NCBI GenBank assembly: GCA_023384355.1
Contig: JAHDWL010000001.1
Span: 1 to 64,000, forward strand
Direction: 5' to 3'
Origin: Anaerolineae bacterium
GTDB taxonomy: Bacteria; Chloroflexota; Anaerolineae; Promineifilales; Promineifilaceae
Length of the DNA stretch: 64,000 nt
Below the pieces are notes generated by a model. That model was not told the origin of the DNA, did no database searches, and was given only the letters and a program-made list of their open reading frames with translations. Numbering within the stretch: position 1 is the stretch's first letter; every line of letters starts with the position of its first letter. Made by a program: the position numbers and the translations under genes. Below are positions 28,269-37,438 of the stretch, piece after piece.

Positions 28269-29368
28269 ACGAAACCTTGTCCACTACCACCCACTCCTCT
28301 GCTCGTCGCCGGCTTGCCCAATGGTGGCCTTATCTGCTGATCTTGGGTCTTTTAGTCCTGTTCCCCTTGCTGGCCGGGGCGACTATCGGGGACCCGGCGG
28401 CCGCCCAGGACGGGGCCGGTCTCAGTAGCCTGATGCAGCGTGCCGAGAGCGGCGCGGCCAAGTTCTGGCAAGGGATGATCATCCAGATACTCATCTTCGC
28501 TATCTTCGCCATGAGCTATGATCTCCTCCTCGGCTATACCGGCATCCTGTCGTTCGGCCATGCGATGTTTTTCGGCACAGGTGGTTATGCTATGGCCATC
28601 CTCATCGGTCGCAATTTCAACTGGTCGTTCGGCATGGCGTTACTGGCCGTGATTCTCATAGCCCTGGCACAAAGCCTTATCTTCGGCGTGCTGTCGCTGC
28701 GGGTAAAGGGAGTTTACCTGGCGATGGTGACGCTGGCCTTTGCCGAGATGTTCTACATCCTGGCTGAGGCGGGCGATTTCCGAAAATACACTGGTGCTGA
28801 CGACGGATTACACGGGTTCCCCGTGCCGGGATGGTTGAGCGCCACCGATCACAGAACGCGTTTCTACTATCTGACACTAATCTTTTTTGTTGCCGCCTTC
28901 CTGATTATCAAGCGGCTGGTCGATTCGCCGACCGGCAAGGTGATGGTGGCCACGCGCGAGAATGAGCATCGGGCGACCATGATTGGCTTCAATACCTTCT
29001 GGTATAAGCTGACGGCGTTTGTGGCCGCGGGCGTCTTCGCCGCGCTGGCCGGCGCGTTGTCGGCCATGTATCTGGTCAGCGTGACGCCGTCGATGTTATC
29101 CCTCGGCCGTACCATCGACGTGCTGGCAATGACGATCATCGGCGGCATGGGTACCCTTGTCGGCCCCATTCTGGGAGCGTCGATCATCCAGCTGCTCGGC
29201 TATTGGCTGGAACGCTGGTTTGGCGCATCGTGGACGCTCGTCTACGGCATCCTCTTCATGCTGATCGTTATCTTTTTGCCATACGGGATTGTGGGCACAC
29301 TGCGGGCGCGGTCGTTTCAGATCAGGGATGGGTGGAAGCAGTTGCAGCAGACTTTGGCGGGGAAGTAA
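28265..29368 (+). CDS. livM: HAAT ABC transporter permease LivM-like
   Basis: A 367-residue permease with about 9-10 hydrophobic segments. Family motifs are YDLLLGYTGILSFGHAMFFG, LRVKGVYLAMVTLAFAEM, GLHG, a cytoplasmic DSPTGKVMVATRENEHRATMIG loop, and IIGGMGTLVGPILGA near the end. It pairs with LivH to form the channel. The frame is open upstream to 28187, but I use the ATG at 28265, where the preceding short frame ends. It is the last gene of the plus-strand block. Confidence 0.93.
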   Translation: MNETLSTTTHSSARRRLAQWWPYLLILGLLVLFPLLAGATIGDPAAAQDGAGLSSLMQRAESGAAKFWQGMIIQILIFAIFAMSYDLLLGYTGILSFGHAMFFGTGGYAMAILIGRNFNWSFGMALLAVILIALAQSLIFGVLSLRVKGVYLAMVTLAFAEMFYILAEAGDFRKYTGADDGLHGFPVPGWLSATDHRTRFYYLTLIFFVAAFLIIKRLVDSPTGKVMVATRENEHRATMIGFNTFWYKLTAFVAAGVFAALAGALSAMYLVSVTPSMLSLGRTIDVLAMTIIGGMGTLVGPILGASIIQLLGYWLERWFGASWTLVYGILFMLIVIFLPYGIVGTLRARSFQIRDGWKQLQQTLAGK

Positions 29369-29489
29369 CCGGGAGCGGCAATCTGGATTATTTGGCTATC
29401 AACCTGCCCCGAACTGGCGAAACCCAGGTATTTACATCCTGATGCGCGAATTTATCACGCCAGTAATAATTTCATTTCGAAAAATATTA

Positions 29490-29527
29490 ATGCGCCTGCG
29501 CGTGATCCCCACGACGCGCAGGCGCAT
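29490..29527 (-). terminator. Terminator hairpin downstream of transaldolase
   Basis: A perfect 13-bp stem (ATGCGCCTGCGCG and its complement) with a 12-base loop. On the minus strand it is followed by TAATATTTTT, so it fits as the terminator of the pentose phosphate genes. It may also block forward read-through from livM. Confidence 0.7.
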
Positions 29528-29602
29528 CAGAGCCGAAATATGAACGGTGCTTCCCGGTAATTTGTGGGGAGCAGTGGTTTTGGTCTGAACGTGATGGCGC
29601 TT

Positions 29603-30721
29603 CTATACCATCACGGCCGCCTTTTCTCCCATCGCCGTAACCAATACCCGGAAGGCGTCGGTGAATGCTTTCACCCCTTCCCGTTCCAGTTCAGTGGTCA
29701 CCTCGTCCATCGAGATTCCCAAAGCCGCCAGCCGATCCATCACTGCCTGGGCCTCGTCCAACCCCCGCTCCAGCGTGATCTGCGCGACACCGTGGTCCAG
29801 CAGCGCGACCAACGTTTGCGGCGGCACGGTGTTAATGGTATCCGGCCCGATCAGTTCATCCACGTACAATACGTCGCTATAGGCGGGATTCTTGGTACTG
29901 GTGGAAGCCCACAACGGCCGCTGGACACGCGCGCCATGAGCCTGTAGCCGCTTGAAACGCTCCGAAGTGAAGACTTTCTTGAAGTCGGCGTAGGCCAGAC
30001 GGGCGTTGGCGATGGCTGCCTTACCCAATAGTTCCTTCGCCTCGCCGGCTTGTGGCCCGCCCTTATCGATGATGGCTTGCAGGCGTTTATCCACGTTGGT
30101 ATCGACCCGCGAGACAAAAAACGAAGCCACGGAGGCGATCGAGTCGATGGGCTTGCCCGCGGCCAGCCGATGTTCCAGCCCGGTCAGGAAGGCTTCCATC
30201 ACCTCAGCGTAGCGCGCTCGCGAGAAGATGAGCGTGATGTTGACGTTAACGCCGTCGGCGATCGCGTCGCGGATGGCCGGAATGCCCGCTCGTGTCGCCG
30301 GAATTTTGATCATGACGTTCGGCCGATCTGCCTGTGCCCAAAGGGTTTCGACCTCGGCCAGCGTGCCCACCGTGTCATCGGCATGGTTCGGGCTGACTTC
30401 CAGACTGACAAAGCCGTCGCCGCCATTCGTCGCGTTGTAGAGTGGCCGGAAAAGATCGGCCGCGCGCTGGATGTCCTCCATTTGCAACCGCCAGACGATT
30501 TCTTCGGCTGTGCAGCCAGCCTTGACCAACGGCAGTAAACCCGCATCGTAGTCCGTTGATTTCGTGATCGCGTTCATGAAAATGGATGGGTTCGATGTGA
30601 CGCCACGAATCTCGCCGCGAGCGATCATGCCGGCCATTTCACCGTTCTCAAGCAGGCGGCGCTGTATGTTGTCGTACCAGATGGATTGCCCTATCTCCGC
30701 CAATTTTTGTGAAGTGTTCAT
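29603..30721 (-). CDS. tal: Transaldolase
   Basis: A 372-residue transaldolase that moves a dihydroxyacetone unit between sugar phosphates in the non-oxidative pentose phosphate pathway. The Schiff-base Lys lies in VMIKIPATRAG. Other family features are GVTSNPSIF near residue 41, NVNITLIFSRARY and RPLWASTSTKNP. The length matches the longer Tal type of actinobacteria, cyanobacteria and Chloroflexota. It lies 30 bases downstream of transketolase on the same strand, so the two enzymes are probably made together. Confidence 0.96.
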   Translation of the reverse strand: MNTSQKLAEIGQSIWYDNIQRRLLENGEMAGMIARGEIRGVTSNPSIFMNAITKSTDYDAGLLPLVKAGCTAEEIVWRLQMEDIQRAADLFRPLYNATNGGDGFVSLEVSPNHADDTVGTLAEVETLWAQADRPNVMIKIPATRAGIPAIRDAIADGVNVNITLIFSRARYAEVMEAFLTGLEHRLAAGKPIDSIASVASFFVSRVDTNVDKRLQAIIDKGGPQAGEAKELLGKAAIANARLAYADFKKVFTSERFKRLQAHGARVQRPLWASTSTKNPAYSDVLYVDELIGPDTINTVPPQTLVALLDHGVAQITLERGLDEAQAVMDRLAALGISMDEVTTELEREGVKAFTDAFRVLVTAMGEKAAVMV

Positions 30722-30751
30722 TTCTTCAAATCCTCTGACGTGTCGGCCAAA

Positions 30752-32764
30752 TCAGGCCCGACCGTCCAATAGCTCGGTGGCCAGCGCCACCACGTGTTCA
30801 GTTGTGAATCCCAGTTTCTCGAAGACGATCTTGGCCGGAGCCGACGCGCCGTAGCGGTCCAGCGCCAGCACACGCCCGCGAGTGCCGACCCACTGGTGCC
30901 AGCCCTGCGACACACCTGCCTCGACGGCCAGTCGCAGTTCGACCTCCGGCGGAAGCACCGCGTCGCGATAGGCCTCATCCTGCTCAGCGAACAGCTCCCA
31001 GCTGGGGAACGACACCAGACGGACGGAGTAACCCTCGGCCGCCAGCCGTTCTCCGGCAGCGACGATGAGCGATACCTCAGAGCCTGTAGCCATGAGAATG
31101 ATCTCCGGCATGTCATCACCGAGGTCGGCCAGGACGTATGCGCCACGATGTAATCCCTCGGCGGAGGCGTAAACGTCGCGGTTGAGTGTCGGCAACGCCT
31201 GACGAGTCAGGGCCAGCGCCACCGGCCGGTGACGATTGGCGATGGTCGCCTTCCACGCCTCGCGTACTTCGTTGGCGTCGGCCGGACGCAGCGTGACCAG
31301 GTTCGGGATGGCGCGCAGCGCGGCCAGCTGCTCCACCGGTTGGTGGGTGGGGCCGTCCTCGCCGACGCCGATGCTGTCGTGGGTGAAGACGGTGATCGCG
31401 CCGAGGTGGGACAGCGCCGATAGCCGGATGGGCGGCCGCATGTAGTCGGAGAAGACCAGGAAGGTCGCGCCATAAGCGATGACGCCACCGTGATAAGCCA
31501 TGCCGTTGACGATGGCACCCATGGCATGTTCCCGCACGCCGAAATGGATATTGCGACCGGTGTGATCGCTGTCGAACGGCGGGCTGCCGGTCAGCCAGGT
31601 GTTGGTCGAGGGGGCCAGGTCGGCCGAGCCGCCTATGAGTTCGGGCAATTTGGGGGCCAGCGCGTTGAGCACCTTGCCTGACGCGGCGCGGGTGGCTATC
31701 CCCTTCTCATCCGCCGGGAACACAGGCAGGTCCTCATCCCAACCTGCAGGAAGCTCGCCCGCCAATCGGCGCGAGTATTCGGCCGCTTCCTTGGGGTATG
31801 CGGCGCGATAGGCATCGAAGCGTTCGCGCCAGGCGTCTTCCCAAAGCGCGCCGTCGTCCAATGCCTGCCGGTAGAACTTGATAACGTCGTCGGGCAGATA
31901 GAAGCGTGGTTCCAGCGGCCAGCCCAACTTCTCTTTCGCGCCATTCAGTTCCGCGTCGCCCGGTGGTTCGCCGTGCGCCTTGGCTGTGCCGGCGCGGGTA
32001 GGCAGGCCATAGCCGATTGTCGTTTGGACGATGATGAGAGACGGTCGCGGGTCCAGCTTGGCGGCCTGGATTGCCCGGTCGATCCCTTCCACGTCCTGCC
32101 CGTCGGCCACGCGGAGGACCTGCCAGCCGTAGGCCTCGAATCGCTCTCCGCGGTCCTCGGTGAAGGCGATATCCGTTGAGCCTTCAATGGAGATGTGGTT
32201 GTCGTCGTAGAGGTATATCAGCTTGCCCAATCGCATATGCCCCGCCAACGACGCCGCTTCCGAGGCGACGCCCTCCATCAGGTCGCCGTCGGTGACGATA
32301 GCGTAGGTGAAATGGTCAACGATGGTGTGGTCGGGCCGGTTGAAGATCGCCGCCAAATGTGCTTCGGCGATGGCCATGCCCACGCCGTTGGCAAAGCCCT
32401 GTCCCAGCGGCCCGGTGGTCGTCTCCACGCCGGGGGTCAGGCCGTATTCCGGATGGCCTGGTGTCCGGCTGCCCCACTGGCGAAAATGCTTAATTTCATC
32501 AAGCGACAGATCGTACCCGGTCAGATGCAGCAAGCTATAGAGAAGCATCGACCCATGGCCACCGGAGAGGATGAAGCGATCGCGATTGGGCCAGTGAGGA
32601 TTTGCCGGATTGTGCCTCAGATGGCGAGTCCAAAGGGTATAGGCCATTGCGGCCGCGCCCATCGGCAGGCCGGGATGGCCGGAGTTCGCCGCCTGTATGG
32701 CGTCGGCCGACAGGAAGCGAATCGCATTAATGGCTAAATCTTGCAATTGTTTTGTCTCTTTCAT
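30752..32764 (-). CDS. tkt: Transketolase
   Basis: A 670-residue thiamine diphosphate enzyme. The substrate and cofactor motifs are [28 protein letters not shown] and [20 protein letters not shown] with the Asn in [10 protein letters not shown]. The pyrimidine domain has [11 protein letters not shown] (catalytic Glu) and [17 protein letters not shown]. The length is normal. It works with transaldolase (29603) and the gluconate 6-phosphate enzyme (32873) to cycle pentose and hexose phosphates. Confidence 0.97.
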   Translation of the reverse strand: MKETKQLQDLAINAIRFLSADAIQAANSGHPGLPMGAAAMAYTLWTRHLRHNPANPHWPNRDRFILSGGHGSMLLYSLLHLTGYDLSLDEIKHFRQWGSRTPGHPEYGLTPGVETTTGPLGQGFANGVGMAIAEAHLAAIFNRPDHTIVDHFTYAIVTDGDLMEGVASEAASLAGHMRLGKLIYLYDDNHISIEGSTDIAFTEDRGERFEAYGWQVLRVADGQDVEGIDRAIQAAKLDPRPSLIIVQTTIGYGLPTRAGTAKAHGEPPGDAELNGAKEKLGWPLEPRFYLPDDVIKFYRQALDDGALWEDAWRERFDAYRAAYPKEAAEYSRRLAGELPAGWDEDLPVFPADEKGIATRAASGKVLNALAPKLPELIGGSADLAPSTNTWLTGSPPFDSDHTGRNIHFGVREHAMGAIVNGMAYHGGVIAYGATFLVFSDYMRPPIRLSALSHLGAITVFTHDSIGVGEDGPTHQPVEQLAALRAIPNLVTLRPADANEVREAWKATIANRHRPVALALTRQALPTLNRDVYASAEGLHRGAYVLADLGDDMPEIILMATGSEVSLIVAAGERLAAEGYSVRLVSFPSWELFAEQDEAYRDAVLPPEVELRLAVEAGVSQGWHQWVGTRGRVLALDRYGASAPAKIVFEKLGFTTEHVVALATELLDGRA

Positions 32765-32872
32765 AGTGAGAATCTCGAATCAGGGATGATATCGATGTAA
32801 CGGGAAGTAAGATTATTCCCGACAATCTGATGGCCTGGCGTCATTGCGCATAACTATTTCAGTGTAAACGAC

Positions 32873-34768
32873 TTATGTCCATTCGGTGTGGAAGACTCCA
32901 TCCCGGTCGGTTCGGTGATAGGTATGCGCCCCGAACAAGTCTCGTTGAGCCTGGATCAGGTTGGCCGGCAGTCGCGCCGAACGGTAGGCGTCGAAATAAC
33001 CGAGTGACGCAGCCAATGCCGGGAGCGGCACGCCCATGCTGACACCGGTTTTCACCACTTCACGCCAGCCGGCTTGTTTAGCGATCAACTCTGCGGCAAA
33101 ATGATCGTCAAGATACAAATGCCGCATGTCCGGTCGGCGCATGAAAGCGGAGGCGATATCGTTTAAAACTTCAGCCCGTATGATACAACCCGCGCGCCAG
33201 ATGCGCACAATTGCGGCCAAATCCAACTCCCAGCCATATTGATCCGAGGCCATACGCAATAAATCCATGCCCTGGGCGTAAGCTGTCAACTTGGCGGCGA
33301 ATAAGGCTTCCTCGGCCGCGTTGACCAGGTTAGCGACGTTGCCTGTGTAATGTTGGGTTCCGCCCAGCAGTTTTGCCACCTTTACACGCTCATCCTTGGC
33401 AGCCGAGAGCAGGCGCATGACTACCGCGGTATTGATCGTCGGTGTAGGCGTGCCTACCTCCATGGCGATCTCGCTGGTCCAGCGGCCTGTGCCCTTCTGT
33501 CCGGCGATATCCATGATCAGATCCAATAGCGGCTGGCCGGTTTCCGCATCAACCTGGCGCAACACCCTGACTGTGATCTCGATGAGAAAGGACTTCAGTA
33601 GTCCGTCATTCCAGCGGGTAAAGATATCGGCCAGTTCGTTGTTCGATAGACCGGCTCCGCGATGGAGCAGATCGTAGATCTCGGCGATCAGCTCCATGTC
33701 GCCATACTCAATCCCGTTATGAACCATTTTAACGTAGTGTCCCGCGCCGCCCGGGCCTATCCAGGTCACACAGGGTTCGCCGTCGTCGGCCTTGGCAGCG
33801 ATGGCTTCCAGCATAGGCCGAACGCTGTCCCAGGCTTGTCGTGCGCCGCCGGGCATCATGCTTGGCCCCCACAACGCGCCGCTCTCGCCGCCGGATACGC
33901 CCATGCCAATATAATTGACACCTGCGGCGGCCAGATCGCGCTCCCGACGTTCTGTGTCGGTGAAGTAGGAGTTACCACCATCGATAATAATATCGCCGGC
34001 TTGCAAAGATTCTTTCAATGATCCGATGGCAGCGTCAACCGGCGCGCCGGCGGGTATCATCATCAGGATGATGCGCGGCGGGGTCAGCGAGGCGACCAAT
34101 GCCGCGGGCGACGTGACCGTAGCCGTAGTGAAATCGTCCGGCAAGTGTGGGTGGGGATCGTAGCCGACCACCTTGTAGCCGTGTCGTTCAAAATTACGGG
34201 CCAGGCTCCTGCCCATGACGCCCAGCCCCATGATACCCAGGGAAAAATCTGTATCCATCAGTCGCTCCATAATGCTGCGCACAATTTTGTCCGGGGTCAC
34301 AGTGACGTCTATGGTGATGGCGTCATCCGGCTCTTCCAGATCGTCAAATTGACTGCGCAGCATCTCCGCTTTCATGAAATGCCCTTTTCGATTTTCCAGA
34401 CGCTCCCAAATCTGTTTATAACTGCCGCGCAGAAAGATAAATCGTACCTGTTCCACATTCACGCGCAACGTGTCACGATACGCCTGTTTTAATGCCGAAC
34501 AAGCGATTACCCCGCTTTCACCGCGATCAAGTTTTTCGGCGATGAGGTGGCTTAGGGTTGTCAGCCAGCCGGCACGATCGACATCGTCGAGGGAGATTCC
34601 GGCGGCCATTTTGGTAACGTTGGCCGGTGTGTGATAGTCATCCCCGTCGTAAAATGGCCAACCCAGCTTGCCGGCCAACTGGCGGCCGATCGTTGTCTTG
34701 CCGCTTCCGGAGACACCCATCACGATGAGGAATGCGGGCTTGTTAGTTAGTGGAGCGTCGCCCCCCAT
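32873..34768 (-). CDS. gnd: Gluconokinase / 6-phosphogluconate dehydrogenase fusion
   Basis: A 631-residue bifunctional protein. Residues about 13-170 are a complete gluconokinase: P-loop VMGVSGSGKTTIG, then YDGDDYHTP and CSALKQAYRDTLR. Residues about 172-631 are a full 6-phosphogluconate dehydrogenase: GLGVMGRSLARNF binds NADP, and GVSGGESGALWGPS, KMVHNGIEYGDM (catalytic Lys and Glu nearby) and QKGTGRWT form the active site. Fusing the two would pass gluconate straight to 6-phosphogluconate and then to ribulose 5-phosphate plus NADPH and CO2. It starts 5 bases after the GT2 stop. Glucose 6-phosphate dehydrogenase is not seen here. Confidence 0.94.
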   Translation of the reverse strand: MGGDAPLTNKPAFLIVMGVSGSGKTTIGRQLAGKLGWPFYDGDDYHTPANVTKMAAGISLDDVDRAGWLTTLSHLIAEKLDRGESGVIACSALKQAYRDTLRVNVEQVRFIFLRGSYKQIWERLENRKGHFMKAEMLRSQFDDLEEPDDAITIDVTVTPDKIVRSIMERLMDTDFSLGIMGLGVMGRSLARNFERHGYKVVGYDPHPHLPDDFTTATVTSPAALVASLTPPRIILMMIPAGAPVDAAIGSLKESLQAGDIIIDGGNSYFTDTERRERDLAAAGVNYIGMGVSGGESGALWGPSMMPGGARQAWDSVRPMLEAIAAKADDGEPCVTWIGPGGAGHYVKMVHNGIEYGDMELIAEIYDLLHRGAGLSNNELADIFTRWNDGLLKSFLIEITVRVLRQVDAETGQPLLDLIMDIAGQKGTGRWTSEIAMEVGTPTPTINTAVVMRLLSAAKDERVKVAKLLGGTQHYTGNVANLVNAAEEALFAAKLTAYAQGMDLLRMASDQYGWELDLAAIVRIWRAGCIIRAEVLNDIASAFMRRPDMRHLYLDDHFAAELIAKQAGWREVVKTGVSMGVPLPALAASLGYFDAYRSARLPANLIQAQRDLFGAHTYHRTDRDGVFHTEWT

Positions 34769-34773
34769 TGTTG

Positions 34774-36087
34774 TCAGCCCTGCCGGTGATTCATCTGTCG
34801 TCGCAATTCGGTTACATGTGCCTGCAATTTCTCAACACGGCGGCGCAGCTCGACGGTGAGGACGACTTGCTCTTCCAGGAGTTCCATTTGCCCGCGCAGT
34901 TCGGCCTCATACTGCTCCAGTTGGGCGACAGTCATCCGGTTGAAATTATTCTGTTGCGTCATTAGATGGTTGACATACCAGCGCGAGGCGACATTATTCC
35001 AGGCTGATCGAAAGCCGGCGATGATCGCCCCAACAAGAGGGATGTTGGAAATGAACGGTTGCTCGCGCAGAACACCGGCTTCGGCCAGGCGTTCCAAACC
35101 GGACTGGTCGAATTCGGCGGATCTGGCTCGCGCTATCAGCCCGGTCATACCTTGGTCAACAGCGGCTTGTGCCTCGGGGGGGAGGGGATCGCCGCCATCC
35201 CGCTCACGGGCAACCCAAATTTCGGGCAGCCCGCGTTGTGTCGCCAGGTATGCCAGCGTCACTGCCCGCCGCTCTGCGGGATTAAGTCGGTCAAGCCACT
35301 TGGCCTCAGCCTCCAGAGTGGGGCCGGCGATCTCCTCGGCCGGGAAATGCTTCAGCAGGTAACGCCAGCGGCCGGAATGGAACCGTTGCAGGTAAGCGAA
35401 GCTGCCTTTTATCGCTGTGGCGGATTCGATGTGGATGCCCGTCGCCGCGGGCCAGTAGACGACGCGGTAGCCGGCTCGTCGGGCGCGTCTGCAAATGTCC
35501 GTATCCTCAAAATAGAGGAAGAACCCCTCGTCCAACAGCCCGATTTCGTCCAGCAGGGAGCGACGAATGGCCATGGCCGCGCCGATGACATACTCTACAT
35601 CGCGCGGCATGTTATGTTGTCTTTCGTCACGCTCGCCGATGCCATAATGGCCGGGCATGGCTTGTGGATGTGTCAGAAACCCGCCGGCGTGCTGGATGAT
35701 GTCTCCGCCGGGATACAACAATCGACAACCGGCGATGCCGATGCGCGGGTCTTCGGCCAACGCCTCTGACAGCGCCGCGAGGCAATCCGGATACAGAATG
35801 ACATCAGGGTTGAGCAGGACTGTGATCTCGGCGTCATCCTCGCGCAGGGCCACGTTGTTGCCGGCAGCGAAGCCGATATTACCGCCGTTATCGCGAATTT
35901 TGACCCAGGGGAAATGTTCGCGGACAAACTCCACTGAACCATCGGTCGATCCGTTATCAACCAACATGACGCGGGATGCAGGCTGGCTTTGTCCGGCCAG
36001 AGCGTACAGACATTGCTCCAGATAGGCACGCCCGTTCCAGTTGAGGAGTATGACGGAGAGGGTGGGGGGGGGCGTGACAGTTAACAC
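34774..36087 (-). CDS. Family 2 glycosyltransferase with C-terminal coiled coil
   Basis: A roughly 437-residue GT-A enzyme of the rhamnosyltransferase-like GT2 group. It has SVILLNWNGRAYLEQCLYAL, LVDNGSTDGSVEFV (nucleotide-sugar site), ITVLLNPDVILYPD (metal-binding DxD-like site), and FFLYFEDTDICRRARRAGY with WPAATGIHIES near the acceptor site. About residues 380-437 form a charged coiled coil (many E, L, Q, R). I place the start at the GTG at 36087, which overlaps the upstream stop. A nine-C tract lies at codons 6-8. It likely adds a sugar to an envelope glycan. Confidence 0.88.
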   Translation of the reverse strand: MLTVTPPPTLSVILLNWNGRAYLEQCLYALAGQSQPASRVMLVDNGSTDGSVEFVREHFPWVKIRDNGGNIGFAAGNNVALREDDAEITVLLNPDVILYPDCLAALSEALAEDPRIGIAGCRLLYPGGDIIQHAGGFLTHPQAMPGHYGIGERDERQHNMPRDVEYVIGAAMAIRRSLLDEIGLLDEGFFLYFEDTDICRRARRAGYRVVYWPAATGIHIESATAIKGSFAYLQRFHSGRWRYLLKHFPAEEIAGPTLEAEAKWLDRLNPAERRAVTLAYLATQRGLPEIWVARERDGGDPLPPEAQAAVDQGMTGLIARARSAEFDQSGLERLAEAGVLREQPFISNIPLVGAIIAGFRSAWNNVASRWYVNHLMTQQNNFNRMTVAQLEQYEAELRGQMELLEEQVVLTVELRRRVEKLQAHVTELRRQMNHRQG

Positions 36088-37370
36088 GATGGGTTTATGC
36101 CATCCAGGGTCGGAATGTGGGTTAAATCTTTTGTCATCGCCCGACGATAGCGGCTGATAGTCCAGGCAACGACAATCCCCCATGCAGGCAGCGCACTCAT
36201 TCGTATTACCCACTCATGTGCAGGTGCGGGAATCCATTCCGACAACCAGGGGTACATATGGAGGCCGTAGAGATGGATGACCAGCATAAACGCCGCGGCC
36301 AAAGAGTAAGGTTTCAACCACCGATCCTCGTCGGCGAGCAGGGCAAATGGTATCGGCCAAACAAGCCATTGGATACCGAAACCGACTGTGACGACAAACA
36401 TGCTTAGCAACAGAGTCAGAAATGCGTCGAGGGCGGGCTGACGACGAGTCCACCAAAGACTAATGAGAATTGCGGCCAACAATAGCCAGTTGCGAATCAC
36501 GACGGCGAAGTCGACGATGGGTTGTAACCCTGGCCACACTACGGCCGCCGGATTCAGGATAGCTCCTGGCCCCCAATAGCCGGCAACACCGCGATGGGTC
36601 AAGGCGCGTCGAAGCATGGGGGTCGGTTCAGCAGAGAAAATGAACAGATAGGCAAGTATTGACAGGACAGGGATACCGATGGCGATAGCGGGATAAACAA
36701 TACGGTCGCGCCAATTATGAAGGCGGATCCACACAATCGGCAGAAATACGACCGGCCAGGTTTTGTTAAGTATGGCAAACCCCAGCAACGTTGCCGATGA
36801 AACGATATGTTCCCGATGCCAATACCACCAGGCCAGGAGAAGGAAAAACAGGGTGACAGCCTCAAACTGGCCGTGATAGGCGGTCACCAGAACGCTGACG
36901 GGATTCAGGGCATATAACAAAGCTGGATAGGCCGCCCAGCCTGCCCCCCTCGTCTGAGTCGAAAACCGGTATATGAGGCCGGTAATGGCGACATCAGCAA
37001 AAATTGCCGGTAATTTGATCGCCACGACATAGGGCAACCCCGATGCCTGGGACAGGTATGCCATTGCCCCCATGATATACATCTGGAAAGGCAGATAGGG
37101 ATGGCGCCCGACCGATGAGGTGTAAACTTCCCGTCCGCCCAGCAGTGCGTCGGTCACCAGCCGGTATGAGTCAATGTCATATCCAGCGCCGACCGGGAGC
37201 AATAAAGCGGGTAATAAGCGAGCCAGCAGGGCAATCATCAAGATGAGAGCCAGAGGTATGGCCCGCTTAGGCGTGCGTTCTTCAGGTCTTCTGACCAGGA
37301 GAAATCCGGCCGTCACCAGCAACAACCAAACCAATGCCCATGCCGTCGCCGCCCGTGTGTCTGACCACAT
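36081..37370 (-). CDS. Multi-span membrane glycosyltransferase (GT-C, mannosyltransferase-like)
   Basis: A 429-residue integral membrane protein with about 10-12 hydrophobic segments. An early acidic loop, GAGYDIDSYRLVTDALLGG, fits the catalytic acidic motif of GT-C enzymes that use polyprenyl-phosphate sugars. PVSVLVTAYHGQFEAVTLF and LNKTWPVVFLP resemble polyprenyl-mannose transferases of the DUF2029/GT87 kind. It ends at 36081 and overlaps the GT2 start, so the two are translationally linked. Exact sugar unknown. Confidence 0.8.
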   Translation of the reverse strand: MWSDTRAATAWALVWLLLVTAGFLLVRRPEERTPKRAIPLALILMIALLARLLPALLLPVGAGYDIDSYRLVTDALLGGREVYTSSVGRHPYLPFQMYIMGAMAYLSQASGLPYVVAIKLPAIFADVAITGLIYRFSTQTRGAGWAAYPALLYALNPVSVLVTAYHGQFEAVTLFFLLLAWWYWHREHIVSSATLLGFAILNKTWPVVFLPIVWIRLHNWRDRIVYPAIAIGIPVLSILAYLFIFSAEPTPMLRRALTHRGVAGYWGPGAILNPAAVVWPGLQPIVDFAVVIRNWLLLAAILISLWWTRRQPALDAFLTLLLSMFVVTVGFGIQWLVWPIPFALLADEDRWLKPYSLAAAFMLVIHLYGLHMYPWLSEWIPAPAHEWVIRMSALPAWGIVVAWTISRYRRAMTKDLTHIPTLDGINPSC

Positions 37371-37438
37371 AGAGAAGGGTGGAGTCCGGCAGCCCCGGCC
37401 GCCGGACTCCGTTAAATGTTATAACTCCGAGCGCGGAA

